From the NCBI GenBank assembly GCA_000442015.1, contig KE560904.1, positions 1-64,000 on the forward strand: a DNA stretch of 64,000 bases. Reading direction: 5' to 3'. Positions 1 to 10,830 of the stretch are shown one piece after another. The notes under the pieces are model-generated. The model saw only the letters and a list, made by a program, of their open reading frames with translations, was not told the DNA's origin and searched no databases. Every line of letters begins with the position of its first letter. Within the stretch, counting starts at the first letter, position 1. A program made the translations under genes and the position numbers. This DNA comes from Rozella allomycis CSF55 (lineage: Eukaryota > Rozellomycota).

Positions 1-134
1 TCATGAGTTAAGTATTTTTCCGACTTAATGATTCCTTGTTTTACCAGAACCAATACCAGGGTTTCGTAAAGACCTGCAAACCTTAAAATTTAGACCCTTG
101 TAAATAATTAAAAAAAGATACCCTTGTAAAAATC

Positions 135-2243
135 ATGAGCAAACAAGAGAACATGTTTAAGGATCAAATAAATGTTCCACGAGGCGAACGAGTTGATATA
201 TTCGATCCCCTGGCTTTGTTGAATTTTATGAATATGCAAATGATTGATGAAACTAAATTGTTCGTTCTATTTGGAGAGACGCGGAAGATTGAAATGTCAG
301 GACGAGAAGCAGCGATTGCACAGGCAGCAGAAAAGTTCAAAGTATTTGCAAATCCTGTTGGAAAAAGTAGAGAAGATAGGGCAATTCCAGTTGTGTCTGG
401 ATTGAGTGGAATTGGGAAGACTCGGTTGATGGAAGAATTTGAAACTATATTTGACATGGCAGGTGTAGGTCAACCGCGTTTTGGTGTTATTGTTTCTTAT
501 GAAGTTGGGCATAATCCTCAGCCAGTTGAGCAGAGTATGCGAATTGAGGCCTCATTTTCATGGAGATTGTTGTATCGGGTGTTTATAGAGGGAAATGGAG
601 TGGACTTTATAAAGTGGTTTGGAACATGTTTACCTGTTAATGGAGCTGGTTTGACTCTTGATACAGCCTTGGAAGTGATCCGAATGAAGGCTGAATCATT
701 GGGATTAATTGGCGAGAATGACGTGTTCCATATGTTTCTTGGAGTGGACAAGTATCATTATATCGAGGATGTTAAAGGAATTCCAGTCTCTCATGAGCCT
801 CTCTTGCAAGATTTGATCAACGCCATTAATGGTGTGGTGGCGTCGCCTGTTGATAACATTCGTATCTATCCGATGGGTGCTTGTAAAAACTTGTCTGTCG
901 TATCCATTCTCAGGACACAGTCAATTAGATTACCTATGTCCTTTCTAAGTGTCGCTGAAATGGAACGATCAATTGAGTCTATACCATGTGGTTTGAATCT
1001 TTTGAAGCAAGCCGCTGTGCGTAGACATTTGTTTTATTTGGGAGGAGTACCAAGATGGTTCACGCAATATATCTTGACGCTAGTGGACAAAGTATCAGAG
1101 AGCGTGGACAAGGTCCCAACAATTGAGCAAGCCAAAAAAGCGTTTCAGTGCACCGAGGCGCAATACATAAATGAATGGGGAAGGGTGAGAGAGAATGGCA
1201 GGCGCAGGCATTTGGAACAAATCGAGTTTATCAAACTTGCAGCATACTCCTTTTCTGGGTTAAAAGTTGTACTAAATTCTAAGGACATTGGAAATTTGAG
1301 TTGGGCACATCTTGAAGGCTCTGTGTGTTTGATTAATGACAATTGTATATCAATTCCGTATGCAATAGTTCGCAGAATTGCTGGCTACGACTCAATAGAT
1401 TTCACAGATAGGGCAGTTAAGTGCTTCATTGAATGTCTCAAAGGACTGGTCGAGACAGTGGACAAATTGATGTATGAAAAGTCACCATGGCAGCTTTGGG
1501 GAGTCTTTGGTGCCTATTTGCACGCCTTGCGCATTAATGCATTACTTATCATTGGCAAGGACACAGTGAAGGTAAGGGAGCTGTTTGAAGGGGCTTTGAT
1601 TAATGGATGTGACCAGGAAGTCAAGTTGAGGCCCATGCTAGTAATGGAAACAGAAGACAAGCTCTCATCGCAGTTGGGATCATCTGTCAAAAGAAAAGGG
1701 CGTGTTGATGAAGTGCACGATTACCTGCAAGAAGGGATAGTTGTAATCAACGGTGAAAATGGACAAGGAGTTGATCCATTCTTTGCTCTTGAATCAACAC
1801 AAGGTGGATACATTTTAATTAACGATCAACGGAAGCATGACTCTGGTGAACAAACGGTTACCAACTTGATACATAAGGCTCTAATCAAGCCAAACATTCA
1901 GCATGTCTCTGTCACCGTTATCCCATGTCTTTTTAGCTGTTTTTCTTCCTTTTCTCTTACCGAAATTCCAAAAAACTCAATTGTCGTGTCATATCCTCAA
2001 TCGAAAGCATATCATGGTTCGATGTGGATTCATCCAGCAGCTTCTCCGTATATCAATGTCAACAATACCTCAATCACTCATCTGAAAAATATTTTGAACG
2101 GTGCCGATGTTGCAACTGCTGCCAGACAGATTATTGCTAACAAAAGAAAATATGCATCAATTGTAGAATTGGATGAAGATTTGAAAAGATTTGGCGCCTG
2201 TATCAAAGAAGAAGAGAAGGAAAGAATTGTATTTGCTAAATAA
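135..2243 (+). CDS. CRN/RHS-like P-loop NTPase, intronless
   Basis: A single uninterrupted reading frame of 702 residues starting at the ATG at 135. A Walker A loop (GLSGIGKT, about residues 89-96) is followed by a Walker B-like hydrophobic strand ending in VDKY near residue 204 and, near residue 305, by the sequence LGGVPR. The combination of an N-terminal P-loop and a downstream GG-x-PR motif is typical of the NTPase module of Crinkler (CRN) effectors and trypanosomatid RHS proteins. In those families it is usually followed by a restriction-nuclease-like domain. The C-terminal third here has a weak candidate strand ending in QRK but no clear nuclease signature. No signal peptide is visible. 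Lack of introns and a visibly higher G+C content set it apart from its neighbours. CRN-type proteins act in host cells in oomycetes and some parasitic fungi; a host role here is inference. Confidence 0.6.
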   Translation: MSKQENMFKDQINVPRGERVDIFDPLALLNFMNMQMIDETKLFVLFGETRKIEMSGREAAIAQAAEKFKVFANPVGKSREDRAIPVVSGLSGIGKTRLMEEFETIFDMAGVGQPRFGVIVSYEVGHNPQPVEQSMRIEASFSWRLLYRVFIEGNGVDFIKWFGTCLPVNGAGLTLDTALEVIRMKAESLGLIGENDVFHMFLGVDKYHYIEDVKGIPVSHEPLLQDLINAINGVVASPVDNIRIYPMGACKNLSVVSILRTQSIRLPMSFLSVAEMERSIESIPCGLNLLKQAAVRRHLFYLGGVPRWFTQYILTLVDKVSESVDKVPTIEQAKKAFQCTEAQYINEWGRVRENGRRRHLEQIEFIKLAAYSFSGLKVVLNSKDIGNLSWAHLEGSVCLINDNCISIPYAIVRRIAGYDSIDFTDRAVKCFIECLKGLVETVDKLMYEKSPWQLWGVFGAYLHALRINALLIIGKDTVKVRELFEGALINGCDQEVKLRPMLVMETEDKLSSQLGSSVKRKGRVDEVHDYLQEGIVVINGENGQGVDPFFALESTQGGYILINDQRKHDSGEQTVTNLIHKALIKPNIQHVSVTVIPCLFSCFSSFSLTEIPKNSIVVSYPQSKAYHGSMWIHPAASPYINVNNTSITHLKNILNGADVATAARQIIANKRKYASIVELDEDLKRFGACIKEEEKERIVFAK

Positions 2244-3073
2244 ATCTATTTGTGTCCCTTACAAACAAGTATTAAACGATTACTAACATAAATCTAAGAC
2301 TATTACATGCTTTCGGCATATTAGTTGATTTTCAATCTCATGCCAAAGCTACTCAATGGCCATCTATCTCTACAAATTCGCAATGTGTGCATTATAGAAC
2401 CCGCACTCCCGCAGTCATATAATTGGTTTTCAGAAGCGTCCAGTTTGATGAGTTTCCTCCCATTCTTTGTGGAGTTTTGAGAAATATGTTTGCGGTTTTG
2501 CGGCTTTGCGCGCATCCCAATTTCGATACACATAGTGGAATAAAGATAGCATAGATTCATTCACATATTGACTCAGGTGTTGGCAAGAGTTTAACAACGC
2601 TTTCGTTTATCCCTAACTGGATATTGGAAATTTGGACGGTTTCATGGATTAATGTTTCACCACATAACACATTCCACAGGCCACAGCTGCTTGTGTGCCC
2701 CTGTCCCATGTTTCTAACTTGTCATTGTTTTTACAGCATTCTTGTTTAAGGATGGCGGGAAAATATGCTCATACCTGACTCCTCTGATATTCACTTTTAC
2801 CGGTGTGTCGATATGCTACACGTCCACTTGTTATCATTTTTGTCTAATACTAATTGTATTCTTTTTGAAAAGTACCTTACATGAATAAAAGCAAGGCAAA
2901 TGACATCACTATCACTTAATTAGAAAAGTGATGGGAAAAAGAAAATTAATAGAATTATAGAATTAATCAAAATCATTCCAATATTCCGTGCTATAATCTG
3001 ATCAACGAATAATTCGATTTTGAAGTTCTTTCTTTGGAATCGGAGCAGCCACATCTTGATCTCTTGACTCTTC
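2244..3073. other. gene-poor intergenic stretch
   Basis: About 830 bp without a reading frame I can tie to a protein family. Short open frames occur on the minus strand but have no recognisable domain, no conserved-looking splice structure and ordinary composition. No tRNA-like A/B box pair was seen. The stretch lies between the intronless CRN-like gene and SWP1 and may hold the 3' end of one and the promoter of the other. Confidence 0.5.
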
Positions 3074-3913
3074 ATGTTTCTACTTTCGTCTATTTTCGCT
3101 ATTTTATTTTCGACCATTTTTTGTTCAATAGAAATAAAAACGGCGAGTATCGAAAAGTACGATAACCAAAAACTCTCCTTGAAGAAAAAGTATGCAATAA
3201 CTACTGTAAATAATCCTAGTGTCACCCCTTTCACTAAAATTGACTCGATAACTTTAAAGAGTACTGATACGTTACACATTTACATTAATGCTAAACCCCA
3301 AATATACCAAGCTCTTGCCATACTTAATGACAGTCACAAAAACTTTAAAACTATAGGTGCTCAATCAAAGAACGGAAATTTAGTATTCAAAATTGTAAAA
3401 TGGTTTATATTTGTCTAGTAGACTCCAAAAACTCTGGCAGGTTGGCATCCAGGTGACTCATCCTTGAAAATTGTTCTTGGAACTCATGCCGACAACAAAG
3501 ATGCCGAGTCCGTTGAATGGCTCATGGGATTGTTGAAGTTTGATATTGAAGAGCCTGTACTATCCCATCCAGCTAATCCTTTAGATGCTTTTCATCCACT
3601 ACCAGAAATACGACATGTGTTTAGAGAAGATGTCAAAAGACCTCATGCATTGCTTTCTTATGTATTCACAGTTATCGTTTTGGCACCTTGGATTTTACTT
3701 TTGAAGCAATGGAGAAAGTTGGAGGTGAATCTTAGAAATTTTCATTATTCATTTTCGTCCATATTGTTTATTGCAAGCATAGTTGGAATCAATTATGTGT
3801 TGGTCAGAGCGTGGATATCGTGGCAGTTGTTTCAAACTATTGGATACTTATTTGCCTTGTCAGTGGTTACAGTCTTAAGTGGCAAAAGTGCATTAGGGCA
3901 AATTTCTATATGA
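3074..3913 (+). CDS. SWP1: Oligosaccharyltransferase subunit ribophorin II / Swp1
   Basis: Two exons joined across a 27-nt GT-AG intron at 3395-3421 give about 270 residues, close to yeast Swp1 and much shorter than animal ribophorin II. The N-terminus (MFLLSSIFAILF...) is a signal peptide. The C-terminal half carries the family pattern: RPHALLS, a first membrane helix around VFTVIVLAPWILLL, a second helix, then FQTIGYLFALSVVTVLSG, which matches the last helix of ribophorin II. As part of the ER oligosaccharyltransferase complex, Swp1 supports N-glycosylation of nascent secretory proteins. The 3' end is convergent with ATG9, 35 bp away. Confidence 0.88.
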
Positions 3914-3948
3914 AACAACCAATAATAAATCAATGAATTTTATACTGA

Positions 3949-5980
3949 TTATATACACGATTCGGAAGTTGAAGTCGATATGAAATTTTGATTTATTGTT
4001 TCCATTTCAATTACGATGATATCTTTTGAAGAATTGACATTATTCCAATATCGGGGTGCACACTTGACTTTATAGAGAATTTCGAATGAATTTACTTTAT
4101 AAAATAGCGTTTCATTGTCATGCTCGTGAATGCTTTGTTCTTGATACACCTTTCTTAGAAAGCTAGCACCTTCAGCTGGGGGGTCCCATTCAGGATTATT
4201 GGCCTTTAAAATCTACAAGAATATTATACCTTGAAATTAAGAAAGGACGCTTCCATTTTTCCATCATTAGATTGCATCACTTTATCTACCTTATGGCCAT
4301 ACTAAACTCAGTAACTATTGAACAAATTACAATTGAGTTCCCATGTCGTTTGAAATCAAACACAGCGAATGAACAAACTCTGCCTATACCTTGTATATGA
4401 ACAGAAAACTCGCGAAAAAAGTCAATTATTTCTGATGAACATTTTGACATTTTAAAATAGAGAATATATGGGACAACTAATACTCCAACCACTTCATAGA
4501 TCAAACTTTGGATGCGATAACTGTAAAGTCTTTCAAATTCTTTCTTGACTTTATATGATCCTGGGTTCCTCTTCCAACTAGAAGGAATAAAGTGTATTTT
4601 ATCAATAATGTTAGACATCAACTCTTTAGTATCCACAAGAAGAGTTTCATTCGCCATTAAACAACGGGAAACGGCCAATATAGCACCGAAAACGCCTAAA
4701 TACCAAACCAATGATCTACCAGAGCCTATTTCTAGGAAAAGAATTTCTTCTTTAGCCAAACCAACGAGTGCTAATGTAACCGTAACAGTTCCAGAAACAA
4801 AAACAAGGAAACGCCCTATAGCATCAAACAAAAGATTGGGAAATTGAGAAAGGTATAATTCGGCGAATGGAATGCTTTCATTCAACCTCCGCTGAAATAA
4901 ATGGTCCATTTCATTAAAATCTCGAAAGCGCATTTTGGAGTACTCAGTATAGTTTCTGGCAGATAAATTCTCAAAGTTTTTGTGGTTCTCACTAGCTATT
5001 TTAAAAAATGTAAAAATAAATAGAAATATTAATATAAATGGTAAAAATATAAAGTTGATCAACGCCATCCTTTGGAATCTCTTCTCCAATCTAATCAAAT
5101 GGAACATTCATCATTACTCCAAAGACAAGAGCTTCTTGCAACTAGAATTCATAATGAATTCATTTAAATCGCCATCTTCTTTGAAGACAAAATTGCTTAT
5201 GCAGAAATCTAAGTTCCATTGCATTTGTTTAGTCAAGAAATGAACGTCGCTTTTTAACAATATAAAGTTATATGTACCCCAATTTTATATCAATAATGTC
5301 CTTGTTATACAATGCTATAAAGTAGTTTTCTTTCCTCATTATTCTATTGGCGATATCATGGGCATTCATTTGGTGAAAAGTAAACTCATATTCTTCTTGC
5401 AATTCAATAAATTTATTAGTAACTTCATGCCATTCTAAACATAGCAATTGGTTCGCATCAATGCCTAAAACTTGATTGTAAAATTTTGACATTTTTATCA
5501 TCTCTTGAATGTCAAAGCTCATCTTAACTAAACAATAAACCCAAAAACATAAAAATAGCACATAACAAATGATGACAAAGTAATTTGGTCTACTAAATAA
5601 TTAACAATTGGTCTACCGGGTGGAAAAGTCTATCAGCCTTTTCCATGTAAAACTCTTTTCATTGTTGAAAAACTCTCTATAATTTACAAATGACATTAAA
5701 AATAAGGAATAAATCATCACAAGTCCCAAAATGCTGATCTATTCCTATTTGCAACACTTACAATGTATTTAGAACCCGCCTTGTTATAGCATTCATTAAA
5801 CCTTTCGAAACATAAAATTCATACATCTTCATAAGATTTCAAACGAATCTTTACCCGTCTCAAAAACATGTCAAGAGATTTTGATGTCGTCCATTTGAAA
5901 TGTGTGTTTGCTTTATTTTCTATCAATGGCTTTAACTCTAGAATAAAATTGGGGCTAATATCTTCTTCGTCATATGTCAT
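3949..5980 (-). CDS. ATG9: Autophagy lipid scramblase Atg9
   Basis: A multi-exon gene. The N-terminal exon (start at the ATG at 5980) has KWTTSKSLDMFLRR, and the following exons add YEFYVSKGLMNAITRRV and membrane helices. The exon around 5270-5560 carries the Atg9 signature AHDIANRIMRKENYFIALYN. The large exon 4286-5107 has FNEMDHLFQRRLN, QFPNLLFDAIGRFLVFVSG and WYLGVFGAILAVSR. The last exons give HGNSIYGHK and NPEWDPPAEGASFLRKVYQ. Introns are 26-36 nt. Atg9 is the multispanning scramblase that delivers membrane to the growing autophagosome. The N-terminal cytosolic tail is short compared with yeast, so an additional upstream exon cannot be ruled out. It is transcribed divergently from the Ask1-like gene. 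Confidence 0.93.
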
Positions 5981-6210
5981 GATCGGTAGGGTCTGCTTTG
6001 CCACAAAGTTTTATGCCATCAACAAAGTTTGTCTGAAGATATCATTCATTCTACTTCGTTGCCATCAAAATACTTAGAAATTGTACCGAATTACATTTAT
6101 TCGTGTTTACAATAAGAGTATCTGCAAATCCATCCGTTATGAAAGACAGGAATTAAACGGATATCGTAATCCAATTAACTTGAGACAAAAAATAATATAA
6201 TACTCAAGGT

Positions 6211-7077
6211 ATGCCAACAACTGGGAATCAAAGAACCAGCCACTGCCATTTGCCAATGAATAGTCAAGAAGGAAACCAAGTTTGGGATTTTATTGTCAAT
6301 AATATTGACACAGTAGATAAAGCTGATCAATATCTTACCCAAATTCTGCAAGAAATAGACCAAATTCTGGGAGAGACTTGTCAAGACGCATATGCGTTAT
6401 ACAAGAAAATGGGCGAATACTCCAAACTGATAAAAAAATCACACCAGCATTTATCAGTAATAGAATTTCGAAATATAAAATAGTGTTGGGCTAATGTATT
6501 TCAAACCTTCCATGACTTGAAAATTGATCAACTTCAAGATTCGGAAAGTGAGAATAGTGATCTTCTTAATGAATCTGTTACAGAAACAGTTGATATAGAA
6601 GAAAAAGAGAATATAAATATACAAACTCCTCTTAAAACTGTGATTCCTAGAACTCCTTATAAAAAGGACAATCAGTCATTGCTACATAAAATTCTAAAAT
6701 CAGGAGCAACTCCTAAAATGAATGCAAGTCCACAATCGAATTCAACAATGTCATTTCTTTGCTCTCCACCCGCCACCATGGCCTTTGTGCGTTCTGCCAA
6801 GCACATACAATCGCCTATGAGTGATATTTCAATGCTAAGCACCCCCATTAATGCACAATCCGTTTCAGGACACAAATTTCACACCCCGTCACCTGCCTTT
6901 AGTGCCAATAGTGCAAATGTCGGCAATGATTCATTTATAGTTCGAACAGATCAAAGAATAAAGTCATTTCGAAGAATTTCAGATTCAGCCTCAGACATTG
7001 ATCCACTTGATCTTACAATGGATAGCGAAGATTTAAATTACAAAGCTAATGAATCGGTCGTTATTTCTCATAAGTAG
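6211..7077 (+). CDS. Coiled-coil protein rich in CDK-type sites, possible DASH subunit Ask1
   Basis: Two exons joined across a 27-nt intron at 6457-6483 encode about 279 residues. The first 95 residues are helical: YLTQILQEIDQILG is followed about 35 residues later by a W-x-x-V-F-Q-T-F segment. This resembles the Ask1 pattern of a helix containing LQEID followed by a Trp/Phe-rich helix. The remainder is low-complexity and contains many minimal CDK sites (TPLK, RTPYKK, TPKM, SPQS, SPMS, STPIN, TPSP). Ask1 is a CDK-phosphorylated subunit of the DASH ring that couples kinetochores to microtubules. Family assignment is tentative because the conserved block is short. The gene converges with SAP30. 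Confidence 0.42.
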
Positions 7078-7192
7078 CATTAATGTTTGTAAAAATAAAT
7101 TCAATATATCTCTATTTATTTAATTTACATGACTGTGGGTTTGTCCGACATTCTAGGCACCCATTTCAGCATTTTTTCTTTCAAACAGAAAT

Positions 7193-7414
7193 TTATATAT
7201 TACTTTGATGTTTGACAGCATATAGGAATCCAGCGATAGTTTCAACTTCATCAACTTTTGAAGTATGTAGGTGGTCATTAACACACATTAAGAGCTCGCG
7301 TTTTCTGATTCTAGTATCATTGCCACGTTCTTTTAATGAATAGGATCTCTTATATTTCAACAGAGATTCTTCATTCAAAAGATGTAAATCTAATGAAAAA
7401 TTGGTTGTTTCCAT
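7193..7414 (-). CDS. SAP30: SAP30-like Sin3-binding protein
   Basis: An open frame of 73 residues from the ATG at 7414. The pattern LLNEESLLKYKRSYSL, then RKRELLMCVNDHL and VDEVETIAGFLYAVK matches the Sin3-binding region of SAP30: a Tyr/Arg helix, K-x-x-L...V..H, and an acidic I-x-x-F-x-x-A-x-K end. SAP30 bridges Sin3 and the Rpd3/HDAC histone deacetylase complex in the nucleus. The reading frame continues open upstream through a Cys-rich stretch (HCCYCYK) to about 7520 without an ATG. A longer form with an upstream exon carrying a zinc-binding N-terminus is therefore possible. It is divergent from ArfGAP, with about 130 bp between the two ATGs. Confidence 0.7.
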   Translation of the reverse strand: METTNFSLDLHLLNEESLLKYKRSYSLKERGNDTRIRKRELLMCVNDHLHTSKVDEVETIAGFLYAVKHQSNI

Positions 7415-7547
7415 GCGGAAATATTCTTTCAATTTATAGCAATAGCAACAGTGAGCAGCTTGGAAAATTGCTTTGCCACCGGGAAGAAAATTTTTGAGAA
7501 ATTTATGTCCGAATTCTGGCTAATTTTAGACTTGTAATTTTCTAAAA

Positions 7548-8783
<1,236 letters not shown>

Positions 8784-8882
8784 ATTTACAGGATGAACGC
8801 TTTATAAAGTAGTAAAATACTAATAAAAAACATTTGTTGAATTTAATTATCAACTTTGGCGTTTGTAACCCTTGGACTATTA

Positions 8883-9576
8883 TGACAGAAATTTTAGATT
8901 CGCTTCCATATTTTGATCAAGAGTATGAAATACCTGGTATTTTAAACTATCAAAATAAAATAGAAATAAAAAGCGAAGTTGATCGGTTAATAGAAAAGGA
9001 ACTTGCAAACTCAACCTTTGCTCCTCCAGAGCCAGTGGAAAATCTTCGTTTCAAGGTAAAACATACATATCCACATAAAAGGATGACAGCGTACTAAACT
9101 CAGAGTTTGAGAGAATGGATAAAGGGGTAGAAATGTCACAACTGGATATGGCTCGCTACAGATTAAACGTCCCAAAATCCAAAAACAAAAAAGAATGGAT
9201 AAAAGCGATAGAAAATGCATACATACAATTGGAACATCAAAGAATTAGGTAAAAGTAGAAGAAAAAAGGAATAGGGCCACAAATTTAGAGCTACTAAAGG
9301 CCTATGGTGCAGACGCATGGAATATTTATAACCAGCAAATGCGAGAGTTGGAAAATTACATTAACAGAGACCTGGAGTTTGTCAAAAATAACATAATTGA
9401 TATAAATAGGCAGAGAAAGATTGAGCAGGTAATAAATGGAACGATTGCTATTTCAGATAAAAGCAGGCAATGCAATTGAAGGTTTGGAGTTGAGAACGAA
9501 AGAAGCCTTGGACCAATTGATGCAAGTTCAATTAGCCGTTGAATTAGCAAAAAAACAATTGAGTAATAAGCAATAA
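8883..9576 (+). CDS. BCAS2: Pre-mRNA-splicing factor SPF27/BCAS2
   Basis: Starts at the ATG at 8883 with MTEILDSLPYFDQEYEIPG, the SPF27 N-terminal signature (LPY-D-x-x-Y-x-x-PG). Three short introns (26-28 nt) separate it from NSEFERM...LDMARYRLNVP, a long coiled coil (LELLKAYGADAWNIYNQQ, LE.YINRDLEFVKNNI) and the C-terminal helix ending KKQLSNKQ. Family length is normal at about 200 residues. SPF27 is a core scaffold subunit of the Prp19/CDC5L complex that activates the spliceosome. In a genome with so many minute introns it is expected to be essential. Confidence 0.9.
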
Positions 9577-9764
9577 ATGGATTTTCTTGATTTCATTCAT
9601 TAATAAAAATAGTAGTGTACCAGCTTAATAAGAAATGCTGCAGATTAATTTATCCTCTATAGACAAAGTGAATTGGATGATGAATTATATAACATGTCTC
9701 ATTTTAGCCAAGCAAAACTTTCAGTTGACGGGCCTGCCAGGTAAAGCTGAATGTCTTCCAAGTA

Positions 9765-10172
9765 TCTCTGTGTGTTGATTCAACAGGAAGAAATAGCTAT
9801 TCAGTGTCACTTGTCGCCAGAGAACTCCCACTTTACTGATACCAATGTTTTCAATAACAATGGCTATGAATTTCAAAGGATGAGGTTATTCTCAATAAAA
9901 ACAAAGTCCAATCTTGTATGGATTTTAATAAGATTGCGCAGTCGAAAAAACGTTCGAAAATCCACCATATTTCATTTCTCAAACAGATTTGAAATGGTCG
10001 ANGTCTCAATTTACCGCAACAGTCCATACAATATTAGTCTTGCTATTGTGTATGGCCTTTTGCTAAAGCTCGACAGATCATCGGTCATATCAGTAAGAAC
10101 TAAGAGGGAATTCTCTGGAGACAAGTGACACTGGAAAGCTATTTCTTCCGTTGAATCAACACATAGGAGCAG
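9765..10172. repeat. Convergent inverted pair of related coding fragments around an assembly gap
   Basis: About 80 bp near 9765-9850 is repeated in inverted orientation near 10090-10172, with the undetermined base at 10002 between them. Both arms, read toward the gap, encode the same short peptide in the same frame: EEIAIQCHLSPENS on the plus strand and EEIAFQCHLSPENS on the minus strand. The copies differ mainly at third codon positions and by a 3-nt length difference upstream, so the coding frame appears to have been preserved. Beyond the shared block the arms diverge. I do not recognise the protein. An upstream open segment at 9630-9740 may belong to the left copy. Confidence 0.55.
10002..10002. 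other. Assembly gap (single N)
   Basis: One undetermined base. Unlike three of the other N positions, the flanks here are not direct copies of each other; they carry the inverted pair described at 9765-10172. The orientation of the sequence on the two sides is therefore not secured. Confidence 0.8.
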
Positions 10173-10269
10173 GCATTGCACCAGACAAATACCGCAGAAT
10201 ACCCGTCAATAAATTTATAAAGGTATAATTTGATTCTTACGGGTTTGGCGATAGAAAATTGAAATGCGG

Positions 10270-10812
10270 GATGTTAGGAAATTTCGACAATATGAAATTT
10301 GTTCCTGCACGTCCATTCGCTGATTTAGAAATTGATAGTGAATTTTACGAAGTCGCAACAGAGTATACACCTCTCGAAAAGCCATTTTCACATATATATG
10401 TTGATAGATTTGTTCATATATATCCGCAGTATGTGGAGGTGCAGCAATACTATTTCCCGCTTTCCGATGTGAAGAAAGTAATGATTGATGATATTGAAGA
10501 TGTGTATTTACTTGAAGATAGCAATATTAAGTTATTTAAACGATGGGGTAGAGTTAATAAAATTGAGATATAGGCAGGACTAGGATGGAATGGAGTTTGG
10601 TGGGCACGTAATTTTACGAGAAGTAATTTTGCATCGTATAATATGGTAATGAAGCTGAAGAGTCAAAAGTTTGTAAAGGTGGTAAGGACATGAGAGTTGA
10701 TTGAAAGGGGGTGACTTTGGACAGGAAGGAGGGATATACAAATCTGAAGGAATATTTAATAGCGAGAAAGAATTGGAGAGAAGAGAGAAATAAAAATGAG
10801 AAGAATGAATAA
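10270..10812 (+). CDS. Conserved protein with PH-like beta-strand pattern, function unknown
   Basis: From the ATG at 10270 the frame runs MLGNFDNMKFVPARPF and then alternating hydrophobic strands (YVEVQQYYFPLSDVKKVMIDD). A 30-nt intron that removes an in-frame stop joins FKRWG to LGWNGVWWARNF. A 26-nt intron then joins KFVKV to GVTLDR, followed by a charged C-terminal helix ending KNEKNE. The strand-rich core with W-G...WW-A resembles the bacterial-type PH fold, but I cannot name the family. The start is uncertain: an open segment just upstream (10150-10220) could be a further exon but does not join in frame. The 3' end is 18 bp from the convergent P5B-ATPase. Confidence 0.5.
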
Positions 10813-10830
10813 AATATTTGTACAATTTAT

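Noticed and set aside
2321-2560. Minus-strand 79-codon frame in the gene-poor stretch
   Set aside because: No domain, splice structure or conserved pattern was recognisable.
2920-3279. Minus-strand 119-residue hydrophobic reading frame resembling a membrane protein
   Set aside because: It overlaps the first exon of SWP1 in antisense. The SWP1 exon has a signal peptide, splices in frame to a clear ribophorin II C-terminus, and explains the hydrophobic pattern.
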